The position numbers and the translations under genes were made by a program. A model generated the notes under the pieces. It was given only the letters and a program-made list of their open reading frames with translations. It was not told where the DNA came from and searched no databases. Shown here one piece after another: positions 52,326-60,715 of a stretch of 64,000 bases of DNA. Numbering within the stretch: position 1 is the stretch's first letter; each line of letters opens with the position of its first letter. Source of the stretch: Campylobacterales bacterium (GTDB lineage: Bacteria; Campylobacterota; Campylobacteria; Campylobacterales; Sulfurimonadaceae); contig JAFGUB010000028.1 in assembly GCA_016938735.1 (NCBI GenBank), positions 1-64,000 on the forward strand, read 5' to 3'.

Positions 52326-53049
52326 TCTTTTCGAGATCAAAGAGGGCGCACTCCTTATCAGTGATGCCCACTACGGGGCACTTCGCCCCAAACTTCTCCC
52401 TTTCTTGCACGACTTAGCGTCCGGTCGCATTGACGCAACACAGCTTATTTTACTTGGGGATATTTTTGATCTGCTCTTTGGGCCGATTGAGCTGACGCGA
52501 CAGCGCAACCAAGAGGCCATTGCGCTGATTAATCAGATTGCGCAGCGCATGGAGGTGCTCTATTTTGAAGGCAATCACGATTTTTTGCTTGAGGGCGTAT
52601 TTGCGCAGGTGCACATCGTACCTCTTGCGGCGCAGCCTTTACATGTAAGGTTTCAAGGTCGCGACGTGTGGTTGTCGCACGGCGATCACGGCGGGCCTTT
52701 GGGGTATCGGCTTTATACTTCTTTAATTCGTGCAAGATGGATTATGACCATTGTCGGCTGGATCGACCGACACAGCAACCATGCGATCATTCGCCGACTT
52801 GAGGATGATTCGGCAGCCAAAGAGGAGTGTCGGACGCTGAGTGATTTTGAATCCATTGTCTTACGACGTTACCCGCCGACACACGGTGAACCAATCTGTG
52901 TGATCGAAGGGCACTACCACCAAAATCGAACCATCGAACACCCTCATTTGCGCTATATCAACCCCGGTGCTTTTGCTTGTTATGAAAGATATTATGTTGT
53001 AAAATCGTCGCATGATGCGATAGCGCTTGAAGAGCATCGCTACCTCTAA
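52315..53049 (+). CDS. lpxH: UDP-2,3-diacylglucosamine hydrolase-like metallophosphoesterase
   Basis: The protein is 244 residues from the ATG at 52315. Metal-site motifs are LLISDAHYGALRP, LLGDIFDLLFG, YFEGNHDFLL, WLSHGDHGG and VIEGHYHQN, the order seen in LpxH, which makes lipid X in lipid A synthesis. The sequence is diverged from enterobacterial LpxH, so a different phosphoesterase is possible. A site at 52640 is in frame. Confidence 0.8.
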   Translation: MSPDLFEIKEGALLISDAHYGALRPKLLPFLHDLASGRIDATQLILLGDIFDLLFGPIELTRQRNQEAIALINQIAQRMEVLYFEGNHDFLLEGVFAQVHIVPLAAQPLHVRFQGRDVWLSHGDHGGPLGYRLYTSLIRARWIMTIVGWIDRHSNHAIIRRLEDDSAAKEECRTLSDFESIVLRRYPPTHGEPICVIEGHYHQNRTIEHPHLRYINPGAFACYERYYVVKSSHDAIALEEHRYL

Positions 53050-53073
53050 GGAGCCGCCATAGCAAAAGACAAC

Positions 53074-54003
53074 ATGCTCAAAGTCGGCAGCAATGAGATG
53101 GAGCTGGTAGACTTTCGTATTTTCCGTATGATCGGAGATGAGGTATATGAGGGAATTTACGGCGTGAACGTCGCCAAAGTGCGCGAAATCATCCGTATGC
53201 CCAAACTCACTGAACTTCCGGGGGTTCCTGCGTTTATCGAAGGGATCTTCGATCTGCGCGGCGTGGTGATTCCGGTGGTGAATCTGGCTAAATGGATGGG
53301 GGTGGAGACGCCCAAAAGCGTCACCGGCAAAAGCACCCGCGTGATCATTACCGAGTTCAACAATATCTTGATCGGCTTTGTCGTACATGACGCTAAGCGT
53401 ATCCGCCGGATTAACTGGAAAGATATTGAACCCGCTTCGTTTGCTTCGGGTATGGGGGCGCTCGATGGCAGTAAGATTACCGGCGTCACGAGAATTGAAA
53501 ACGACTCCGTGCTGCTGATACTCGATCTGGAGACCGTGGTGCAGGAGTTGGGCTTGTATACGCCCGATCATGGCCAAGTCCCACGTGAAGAGTACCGTTT
53601 TAGCGGTTTGGTACTCCTGCTTGATGACAGCGGTACGGCGCGCAAGATCATCAAAGAGGCGCTTGAAAAGATGGGGCTCAATGTGGTCGAAGCGCAAGAC
53701 GGTCAAGAGGGTTTACACCGTTTAGAGGAGCTCTATGGTCTCTATGGCGAGGGGCTCGGCCGACAGCTTAAGCTGATTGTCTCGGATGTTGAGATGCCGC
53801 TCATGGACGGGTTTCATTTCTCGGCTAAGGTCAAGGCGGATGAGCGGTTTAAAAAGATTCCGATCGTCTTCAACTCTTCCATCAGCGACCATTTCAGCGA
53901 GATTCGCGGAAAAGACGCCGGAGGCGAAGCCTATTTGGTCAAGTTCGACGCAAATGTATTTTATGATGAAGTGGCGCGGGTGATCCGTCAGCACATCGCT
54001 TAG
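53074..54003 (+). CDS. cheV: Chemotaxis coupling protein CheV
   Basis: The 309-residue CheV has an N-terminal CheW-like domain (SNEMELVDFRIF, FIEGIFDLRGVVIPVVNLAKWMG) and a C-terminal receiver (VLLLDDSGTARKIIKEAL, IVSDVEMPLMDGFHF). The first ATG is at 53074, but TAAGGAG is placed for an in-frame ATA at 53059 that would add five residues as in related CheV proteins. The gene leads cheV-cheA-cheW. No TACATGTA lies in the set. Confidence 0.93.
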   Translation: MLKVGSNEMELVDFRIFRMIGDEVYEGIYGVNVAKVREIIRMPKLTELPGVPAFIEGIFDLRGVVIPVVNLAKWMGVETPKSVTGKSTRVIITEFNNILIGFVVHDAKRIRRINWKDIEPASFASGMGALDGSKITGVTRIENDSVLLILDLETVVQELGLYTPDHGQVPREEYRFSGLVLLLDDSGTARKIIKEALEKMGLNVVEAQDGQEGLHRLEELYGLYGEGLGRQLKLIVSDVEMPLMDGFHFSAKVKADERFKKIPIVFNSSISDHFSEIRGKDAGGEAYLVKFDANVFYDEVARVIRQHIA

Positions 54004-54014
54004 GGGGTTGGATT

Positions 54015-56432
54015 ATGGATGAATTTCAAGAGATACTGCAAGACTTTTTGGTTGAATCCTTTGAGCTGATCGAGCAACTCGATCAGGATTTGGTGTTGCT
54101 CGAATCCTCACCGGATGATTTGGAGCTACTTAACCGAATTTTTCGTGTTGCGCACACCGTCAAAGGGGCGAGTTCGTTTCTGAACTTTGATGTGCTGACC
54201 CATCTGACGCACCATATGGAGAATATTCTCAATCTAGCGCGCCATGGTGATCTGCGCATTACGCCCGACATTATGGACGTGATCTTAGCGTCGATCGACT
54301 TGATGAAGGGGCTGCTGGAGCAGATCCGCGACAGCGGCTCGGATCAGGGACTGGATGTCTCTGAGTGTGTCGTGCGTCTTGACCGCGCGGCCGGAGGCAG
54401 CGGAGAGGTGGCGCATGCCGCAGCACCCAAAGCGATAGAAAAAGCTCCTGAACCCGTCGTGGCGGCTGCACCCCAGATACCGCAGGCAAATGACGATGAG
54501 ATCGACTATGCCAACTTGAGCGAAGCAGAGATCGAAGCGGAGATTGAACGTCTACTGGCGATGCGTCAGGCCGAAGACCGCGCTAAAAGAGAGGCAAAGA
54601 AAACGGAAACAGCGTTTGAGCCGGAGCCTCAAATAGAGGAGGAGTTTGACTTTATGCCGCAAAGCGAGCCTGTTCGTGCTGCGCCACCTCCACCACCCCC
54701 GCCACCTCCACCCCCACCGCCAAAAGCTCCCACTGCACCCAGAGGTGGTGGCGCTTCGAATGACCGCGATGATGGAGACAAGCGTTCTGCTACCGCCGTT
54801 GAGCAGACCATCCGCGTGGATGTCAAACGGCTTGACCATTTGATGAACCTGATCGGCGAGTTGGTACTTGGCAAGAACCGTCTGATTAAGATCAATGACG
54901 ATGTAGTGGAGCGCTACGAGGGCGAGGAATTCCTAGAGGAGCTCAATCAGGTCGTCTCGATCGTATCGCTGGTGACGACCGATTTGCAAATCGCGGTCAT
55001 GAAGACCCGTATGCTGCCGATCGGTAAAGTCTTTAACAAATTTCCCCGTATGATCCGAGACCTCTCCAGAGATTTGGGTAAAAAGATCGAGCTTGAGATC
55101 GGCGGAGAAGAGACGGAGCTGGATAAATCGATCGTCGAGGAGATCGGCGATCCGCTGGTGCATATTATTCGCAACTCTTGCGATCACGGTATCGAAAGTA
55201 CGGCGCAGCGGATTGCGGCAGGTAAAAATGAGACCGGCGTGATTCATTTGCGCGCCTACAACGAGGGTAACCATATTGTCATTCAAATCGCCGATGACGG
55301 TAAGGGACTGGATGTTGATTTGCTCAAAATGAAGTCGCTGGAGAAGGGGATCATCTCCGAAAAAGAGGCTGAAACCATGAGCGACAAAGAGGCATTCGGG
55401 CTGATTTTCCGTCCGGGCCTCTCAACCGCAAAGCAGGTGACCAACGTTTCGGGTCGCGGCGTGGGAATGGACGTTGTGAAAACCAACATCGAAAAGCTCA
55501 ACGGTATTATTGATATCGAGTCTGAGGTCGATGTAGGGACGACTATCAATTTGAAGATTCCGCTCACATTAGCGATCATTCAGGCGTTGCTGGTCGGGGT
55601 GCAAGAGGAGTATTACGCTATTCCTCTGGCTTCGGTTTTGGAGACGGTGCGCATCACCAAAGATGAGATTTATACCGTTGAAAGCCGCTCTGTCATGCGT
55701 CTGCGCGAAGAGGTGCTCTCTTTGGTGCATATCGGCGACATCTTTGAAGTCGAGCGGGTATTTGACGGTAGCGAGCACGCTTATGTCGTGGTGCTGGGGC
55801 TGGCCGAGAGTAAAATCGGTCTGATCGTCGATTCGTTGGTGGGCCAAGAGGAGATCGTTATTAAATCTCTGGGCGAATACCTTAAAGGCATTGACGGTAT
55901 CGCTGGAGCGACCATTCGAGGTGACGGCGGCGTGACGCTGATTGTGGATGTTGCGGCGCTGATGCAGATGGCCAAGTCGGTCAAATCAACCATCGGGCAA
56001 GAGAGCGGATCGCAAAAGAGTGCGCTCAAAGAGAAGACGCAGCCTAGCGACTACTGCGTGATGATCGTGGACGACTCCAAAACCGACCGCACCATCATGC
56101 GTACCTCGCTCGCACCGCTGGGAATCACGCTCATTGAGGCCACCGACGGTGTCGAAGCGCTCAATATTCTCAAAGCGGGCGATCATAACTTCGACGCGAT
56201 GCTCATCGATATCGAGATGCCGCGTATGGACGGCTACTCGTTGGCCACCGAGATTAAGAAGTACAATAAATACAAAAATATGCCGCTGATCGCCGTGACC
56301 TCACGCAGCGGCAAATCGGACCGTATGCGCGGTGTCGAGTCGGGGATGGTAGAGTATATCACCAAACCTTACTCGCCCGATTATCTGATGAACGTCGTTA
56401 AACGCAACATCAAATTCACGATGGGGGCCTAA
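54015..56432 (+). CDS. cheA: Chemotaxis histidine kinase CheA with C-terminal receiver (CheAY type)
   Basis: The 805-residue protein has an HPt domain with phospho-His 47 (FRVAHTVKGASSF), a linker with about 13 Pro in a row near residues 222-234, the dimerisation and ATPase core (GEEFLEELNQV, NSCDHGIESTAQR, GVGMDVVKTNIEKLNG), a CheW-like domain and a receiver (CVMIVDDSKTDRTIMRTSL, LIDIEMPRMDGYS). The fused receiver is typical of this phylum. It takes input from MCPs, including the PYP-MCP here by inference. Confidence 0.96.
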   Translation: MDEFQEILQDFLVESFELIEQLDQDLVLLESSPDDLELLNRIFRVAHTVKGASSFLNFDVLTHLTHHMENILNLARHGDLRITPDIMDVILASIDLMKGLLEQIRDSGSDQGLDVSECVVRLDRAAGGSGEVAHAAAPKAIEKAPEPVVAAAPQIPQANDDEIDYANLSEAEIEAEIERLLAMRQAEDRAKREAKKTETAFEPEPQIEEEFDFMPQSEPVRAAPPPPPPPPPPPPPKAPTAPRGGGASNDRDDGDKRSATAVEQTIRVDVKRLDHLMNLIGELVLGKNRLIKINDDVVERYEGEEFLEELNQVVSIVSLVTTDLQIAVMKTRMLPIGKVFNKFPRMIRDLSRDLGKKIELEIGGEETELDKSIVEEIGDPLVHIIRNSCDHGIESTAQRIAAGKNETGVIHLRAYNEGNHIVIQIADDGKGLDVDLLKMKSLEKGIISEKEAETMSDKEAFGLIFRPGLSTAKQVTNVSGRGVGMDVVKTNIEKLNGIIDIESEVDVGTTINLKIPLTLAIIQALLVGVQEEYYAIPLASVLETVRITKDEIYTVESRSVMRLREEVLSLVHIGDIFEVERVFDGSEHAYVVVLGLAESKIGLIVDSLVGQEEIVIKSLGEYLKGIDGIAGATIRGDGGVTLIVDVAALMQMAKSVKSTIGQESGSQKSALKEKTQPSDYCVMIVDDSKTDRTIMRTSLAPLGITLIEATDGVEALNILKAGDHNFDAMLIDIEMPRMDGYSLATEIKKYNKYKNMPLIAVTSRSGKSDRMRGVESGMVEYITKPYSPDYLMNVVKRNIKFTMGA

Positions 56433-56434
56433 CC

Positions 56435-56926
56435 ATGAGCGATAAGCTTCAAAGCATCATTAACAAGCAAAAAACGCAGCAGTCAACCGATGTGAACATC
56501 GAGGAGATTGTGCAGCTTGTCGGCTTCATTGTCGGCGACGAGGAGTTCAGTGTGCCCATACTCTCCATTCAGGAGATCATTAAACCGATCTCATGGACGC
56601 GCGTACCGCAGACGCCCAAGTACATTTTAGGTGTCTTCAACCTGCGCGGTTCGGTGATTCCGTTGATCGATCTGCGACTTAAATTCGGTCTGCCGCCGGC
56701 AAAACACACCGAAGAGACCCGCTTTATTGTGATCAAACACGCCGAAGAGGTGGCGGGCTTTGTGATCGATCGGCTCACCGAGGCGATACGCATCAAAAAA
56801 CGCGATATCGGCCCCGCACCCGAGACCATCCTCGAAGAGAAAAGCATGATTGAAGGGGTCGGCAAAAAGCAAGACCGCATCTTGACGATTCTTAAAGTCA
56901 ACAAACTTCTTGAGCGCGACTTTTAA
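56435..56926 (+). CDS. cheW: Chemotaxis coupling protein CheW
   Basis: The 163-residue single CheW domain has LVGFIVGDEEFSVPILSIQEIIK and VPQTPKYILGVFNLRGSVIPLIDLRLKFG, then IDRLTEAIRIKKRDIGP. It couples MCPs to CheA. It starts two bases after the cheA stop. Confidence 0.94.
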   Translation: MSDKLQSIINKQKTQQSTDVNIEEIVQLVGFIVGDEEFSVPILSIQEIIKPISWTRVPQTPKYILGVFNLRGSVIPLIDLRLKFGLPPAKHTEETRFIVIKHAEEVAGFVIDRLTEAIRIKKRDIGPAPETILEEKSMIEGVGKKQDRILTILKVNKLLERDF

Positions 56927-56944
56927 GTCGCCGCTTCCCCTCTT

Positions 56945-58252
56945 ATGAACGCTCCGCTTTATCACCAACGTCGAACGCAATGCCTAGAGCTGATGCAAGA
57001 AGGGCTAGCCGTTTGGTGCGCGGCCGCTGCGCAAACACGATCCAACGATACCGAGTTTCCCTTCAGGCAAGAGAGCAACTTCTACTACCTCAGCGGTCTG
57101 CGCGAAGAGGGTGCTGTGATCGTACTGTACAAAAGTCCCACGCAGCGCCGCTCAATCTTGTTTATCAAAGAGCCAAGCGAACAAGAGAAGCTCTGGGTGG
57201 GCGGCGGTATGGGGGTTGAGCGTGCCAAAGCGCAGACGGGATTTGAGGAGGTCTTCGACGTCGTTTCGTTTGAACCGATGATGGCTGATCTACTCAAAAA
57301 TATGCCGCTGCTCTATCTTGATCTTTTTGGCGAGAATGCCCATCTCTCCACACTTCGCGCTACATGTAAAGTCCTAATCCATCAGCGCGGTGTGCAGCGT
57401 TCGCCGCGTACCTTTAGCGATGCCCATCAGCTTACCCAGCGTCTGCGCCTTATCAAGTCCGATGAAGAGATCCTTCTGATCCGCAGGGCGATTGCGATCA
57501 CTGCTCTAGCGCATGAGGCCGCCATGTGCCTTGCAAAAGCGGGTATGTTCGAGGATGAGATCAGCACCGAGATCGACTATATTTTTGCCCGCAACAAAGC
57601 CCGTGCAAAAGCATATGAGAGCATTGTCGCCGGAGGCGATCGGGCCAACACCCTGCACTATATCGCCAACGATCAGGTGCTTGAAGCGGGGACTCTCCTG
57701 CTGATTGACGCGGGATGCGAATGGGAGATGTACGCCAGCGATATCACCCGAACCTTTCCCGTAGGAGGCCGTTTTTTGCCGCCGCAACGCGCGCTTTATG
57801 CCATGGTGCTAGAGGTGCAAGAACGCATTATTGCCATGATAGCGCCCGGCGTACGCAAAAAGGAGCTGCAAAGTGCGGCGGAGCGATGGCTTTGTGAGGG
57901 GATGGTCACGCTTGGTATTTTGCAAGGCGAGTGCGACGCGCTGATCGAAGCCAAGGCGCATAAAAAGTATTTTCCCCACGGTATCGGCCATTGGTTGGGG
58001 CTGGATGTACACGATCCCTGCCCTTACGTCGATGCGCAGGGCGAAGAGATCCCTTTTGTACCGGGAATGGTGCTTACCATCGAGCCGGGGATTTACATCC
58101 GCGCCGATGATACGGAGGTGCCTGAATGTTACCGCGGCATCGGTATACGCATCGAAGATGATGTTCTGATCACGCCTGAGGGGTGCGAAAACCTCTCCGC
58201 CGCAATTCCTAAAAGTATCGAAGCGATTGAAGCGCTTACATGTAAGGATTAG
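56945..58252 (+). CDS. pepP: Xaa-Pro aminopeptidase, M24B family
   Basis: The 435-residue protein has an N-terminal aminopeptidase P domain (NDTEFPFRQESNFYYLSGL) and the pita-bread catalytic domain with metal ligands in LLIDAGCEWEMYASDITRTFP, HGIGHWLGLDVHD, MVLTIEPGIYI and GIRIEDDVLI. It removes N-terminal residues before proline. The C-terminus (EALTCKD) is encoded by a TTACATGTAAGG copy at 58236-58247. The final bases overlap the convergent gene by four. Confidence 0.93.
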   Translation: MNAPLYHQRRTQCLELMQEGLAVWCAAAAQTRSNDTEFPFRQESNFYYLSGLREEGAVIVLYKSPTQRRSILFIKEPSEQEKLWVGGGMGVERAKAQTGFEEVFDVVSFEPMMADLLKNMPLLYLDLFGENAHLSTLRATCKVLIHQRGVQRSPRTFSDAHQLTQRLRLIKSDEEILLIRRAIAITALAHEAAMCLAKAGMFEDEISTEIDYIFARNKARAKAYESIVAGGDRANTLHYIANDQVLEAGTLLLIDAGCEWEMYASDITRTFPVGGRFLPPQRALYAMVLEVQERIIAMIAPGVRKKELQSAAERWLCEGMVTLGILQGECDALIEAKAHKKYFPHGIGHWLGLDVHDPCPYVDAQGEEIPFVPGMVLTIEPGIYIRADDTEVPECYRGIGIRIEDDVLITPEGCENLSAAIPKSIEAIEALTCKD

Positions 58253-58674
58253 CTGTAGCTATAGCTCCAGCCGGTCTGCCCCTCTACTTTCACCTCATGA
58301 AACCCCTTGGCATCGCCTAGAAAATCGATCACATAGAGCGGAACATTGGGGATACTCTGCTGATCCTCCGTTTTAAACAGATGCATCGGCATGAGGGTTG
58401 CTTTGTCGGTCTGCGCAAATGCGACCGGAGCGATTTCGCTCATGATGTCGGCGGTTTTGGTGATCTCGTATTGGTCACAGAACTTTTCAAAGACCGCCTC
58501 TTTAACCCCTGAGGGCAGAGGTGTATGGGTATTGAGAAAAATGGTGAAGTGAATGGGCAGCTCGTAGCGCGTCTTGGGCGCGGGTTGCGCCAAAATGATG
58601 TACTCCACACCGTGTAGGTGGGCAACAATGTCTGCAACGCTAAGGTGATGATGGGTTTTGATAGCACCGAACAT
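58249..58674 (-). CDS. Unknown protein, last gene of the PYP-MCP operon
   Basis: The 141-residue soluble protein starts at 58674, two bases after the previous gene's stop, with AGGAG overlapping that stop. It is His-rich at the start (THHHLSVADIVAHLHG), with a YELPIHFTIFLNTHTPLP segment that looks like a beta-strand and an internal Cys. No motif is recognised. Its place as the fifth gene of the operon suggests a role linked to the light receptor, but nothing in the sequence proves it. Confidence 0.6.
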   Translation of the reverse strand: MFGAIKTHHHLSVADIVAHLHGVEYIILAQPAPKTRYELPIHFTIFLNTHTPLPSGVKEAVFEKFCDQYEITKTADIMSEIAPVAFAQTDKATLMPMHLFKTEDQQSIPNVPLYVIDFLGDAKGFHEVKVEGQTGWSYSYS

Positions 58675-58676
58675 GG

Positions 58677-59156
58677 CTACTCCTGAAGCAGTTTTTTGAG
58701 AATATCGGCGAGGCCGAGGTGGAGGTTGTAGTTTGAGATGGGAAAATCGACCATTTCACGATGCAGATCGACGGAGTAGCCATGCAGATACTCCTGCAAA
58801 GGTTTTAGATCGATGGTCTCATAGTGTGCGGTTGCGGCAGGATCGAGCTTTGTTGCTTCCAGTGCCCCTTTGAGATTGCTGCGCTGAAGCAAAAAATAAA
58901 GCATACGCAGAGAGTAGAGGTCGCACCAACGTAAAAAGAGTGCGGCGTCGAGCTTTGCGGCGGGTTTGCCCTCGGGAGTGAAGAGGAGATTTTGGTCTCT
59001 TAACGGTAGCAGCACGCTTAAAACCGCTGCACATAAAGGCAGAATTTTGGGTCGCCAAAAGGGGGATTCGTTTCCGCGCACAAGGGCGCTTTGAAGGGCT
59101 TGCAGGATCTCTTCGTGTGTGTCATGGCTAAGAATGTGGGAGATGGGTTTTAGCAT
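58677..59156 (-). CDS. Unknown helical protein in the PYP-MCP operon
   Basis: The 159-residue protein starts 11 bases after the ammonia-lyase stop. It is predicted mainly helical, with a hydrophobic stretch LPLCAAVLSVLLPLRD near residues 38-53 and a region LRWCDLYSLRMLYFLLQ. The block SPFWRPKILPL is faintly reminiscent of conjugation or type IV secretion ATPase segments, but too weak to name. Function unknown; operon membership points to the light-receptor pathway. Confidence 0.6.
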   Translation of the reverse strand: MLKPISHILSHDTHEEILQALQSALVRGNESPFWRPKILPLCAAVLSVLLPLRDQNLLFTPEGKPAAKLDAALFLRWCDLYSLRMLYFLLQRSNLKGALEATKLDPAATAHYETIDLKPLQEYLHGYSVDLHREMVDFPISNYNLHLGLADILKKLLQE

Positions 59157-59167
59157 GGATGCTCGCT

Positions 59168-60715
59168 TTAAATGGGTTTGATTGTGTCGTTATGGTAGCA
59201 AAAAGGCTCTTGCTTGATCCACGCCGTAACGGCATGAATATCGTGATCCATTCTGCGGTCTTCAAGCAGCGGCGGCGCGATGGATCGGATGGAGTCGTGC
59301 AGCCATCTTAAAGCTTTGGAGCAGTGCGTGGGGGTGATGATATCCACCCCTTGAGCAATCCCAAGCAGGGCAATGGCGTAGATCTGTTGCAGCGTTTCGA
59401 TCTGCTCTAAAAAACGCAGCCCGGCTGTGGTGCCCATGCTGACCTTGTCTTGATTGAGCGACTCGGTGGGTCTGGAGTGGATGCTCGCGGCGGTGGTATT
59501 CATGATGACATCGCCGCAGAGTGAACTTAAAGTGATCTGCATCGCTTTAAAGCCGTGGTTGATCGTTTGATCCATACGTCTCAAGTCAGCACCGAGTTCT
59601 CCGTTGAACTTGCCATCAAAGAGTAAAGCACACTGCTTATCAACCAGATCGGCCAGATTGGCCGCGGCGATACGGACGCTGTCCATGGCCTGCGCCACAT
59701 GACCGCCATAGAAGTTGCCTCCGAAATGGACTGTGGCGTTGGAGGTGTCGATGAGCGGATTGTCGCTGGCACTGTTGATCTCGATCTCTATCCATTGGGT
59801 TGCCATGTCGGCGGTGTCGCGAACCATACCGATGATTTGCGGTGCGCAGCGCAGGCTGTAGCGGTCTTGAATATTGTGCGCGGCTTTGTGATGGAAATGC
59901 TTTTGGCGCATCTGCATGTTTTGAGTGCGCGTGGCGCCATGGAGTAAAGAGCGGATATTGTGGGCTGCCTCTATTTGGCCTTTGAACGGCTTTTGTTCGT
60001 GTATGAAGGCTGTCACTGCTCCGCTGTCGGCGCGCAGCAGCTCATAAAGCGCCGCCGTGATGCGCTCGGCGCAGGCGATAAGGGTTTTGAAGCGCTTGAG
60101 TGCGACGGTGGCAATGGCGCTCATCACGGCGGTTCCGTTCATGATCGCTAGCGCCTCTTTGGCTTCAAAATGCCACGGCTCGATCCCAAGACGCGCAAAA
60201 AGTTCGGCTGCTTGGTATTGGGTGTTTTGATAGCTGACCTCACGCTCGCCTGCCATCACGGCGGCGACATAAGAGAGCGGCGTCAGGTCTCCGCTCGCGC
60301 CCACTGAACCCAAAGAGGGGATGCAAGGATAGATTTTTTCGCCGATGAGCCGCGCCAAAAATGAAAGTAAACCGTAGCGCACGCCTGAAACCCCTTTGCA
60401 AAGACTGATCAGGCGGATGATCATCACCATGCGGACGATCTCCTCTTCAAGAAGCGCTCCCAAACCGCATCCGTGAAAGCGGTAGAGTGATTGTTGCAGC
60501 GCTGTCCGCGCATCTTGCGGAATGTAGCGGTTCCCATTTTCGCCAAAACCGGTATTGACGCCATAAATCACCATGCCCTGCTCAAGCAGCGTATGCAAAA
60601 TGCGATGGGCGGCGTTGATCTGTTCTTGAAACAAGACGCTATCATCAAGGGTAATGGTGCTGCAGGACTGCAGCTGTGCCATACTCACATGGCTGCCATC
60701 GATGTGTAGGGTCAT
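59168..60715 (-). CDS. Aromatic amino acid ammonia-lyase (HAL/PAL/TAL family), probable tyrosine ammonia-lyase
   Basis: The 515-residue protein contains the MIO-forming triad Ala140-Ser141-Gly142 in GSVGASGDLTPLSYVAAVMAGE, YGVNTGFGENGN at 51-62 and NQDKVSMGTTAGLRFLEQIE. Substrate-selectivity residues in SLYRFHGCG (Arg79-Phe80-His81) are neither the SH of typical histidine lyases nor the HH of Rhodobacter TAL. Operon partners, a PYP-bearing MCP and an acyl-activating enzyme, make L-tyrosine to p-coumarate the expected reaction; cinnamate or urocanate is not excluded. It overlaps the ligase gene (ATGA). Confidence 0.85.
   Translation of the reverse strand: MTLHIDGSHVSMAQLQSCSTITLDDSVLFQEQINAAHRILHTLLEQGMVIYGVNTGFGENGNRYIPQDARTALQQSLYRFHGCGLGALLEEEIVRMVMIIRLISLCKGVSGVRYGLLSFLARLIGEKIYPCIPSLGSVGASGDLTPLSYVAAVMAGEREVSYQNTQYQAAELFARLGIEPWHFEAKEALAIMNGTAVMSAIATVALKRFKTLIACAERITAALYELLRADSGAVTAFIHEQKPFKGQIEAAHNIRSLLHGATRTQNMQMRQKHFHHKAAHNIQDRYSLRCAPQIIGMVRDTADMATQWIEIEINSASDNPLIDTSNATVHFGGNFYGGHVAQAMDSVRIAAANLADLVDKQCALLFDGKFNGELGADLRRMDQTINHGFKAMQITLSSLCGDVIMNTTAASIHSRPTESLNQDKVSMGTTAGLRFLEQIETLQQIYAIALLGIAQGVDIITPTHCSKALRWLHDSIRSIAPPLLEDRRMDHDIHAVTAWIKQEPFCYHNDTIKPI

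Larger units (their letters stand above)
246..58244. repeat. Highly iterated palindrome TACATGTA (YTTACATGTAAR)
   Basis: I count 52 copies of the 8-mer, starting at 246, 4349, 5081, 5194, 5620, 6549, 6851, 7324, 7914, 8037, 8217, 9175, 11450, 12083, 12822, 13068, 13157, 16285, 16761, 18175, 18395, 21854, 23772, 24468, 26421, 27676, 29139, 29709, 30313, 30966, 32170, 33110, 33560, 34656, 35233, 35750, 36042, 36479, 37320, 37476, 39397, 39713, 42963, 44235, 45800, 46857, 48451, 48942, 51473, 52640, 57361 and 58237. In 33 of them the 10-mer TTACATGTAA is complete; chance predicts about one 8-mer. Twelve lie between genes, far above the intergenic share. Confidence 0.95.

Noticed and set aside
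246-58244. TACATGTA as a CRP/FNR or quorum-sensing operator
   Set aside because: Most copies are inside genes and in no fixed position to promoters, and the core does not match FNR (TTGAT-N4-ATCAA); a transcription factor site would not occur every 1.2 kb.
246-58244. Strand bias of the iterated palindrome (G after the core on the plus strand)
   Set aside because: Counting both flanks, pyrimidine-left and purine-right preferences are about equal, so the extended site is symmetric and no orientation signal is supported.
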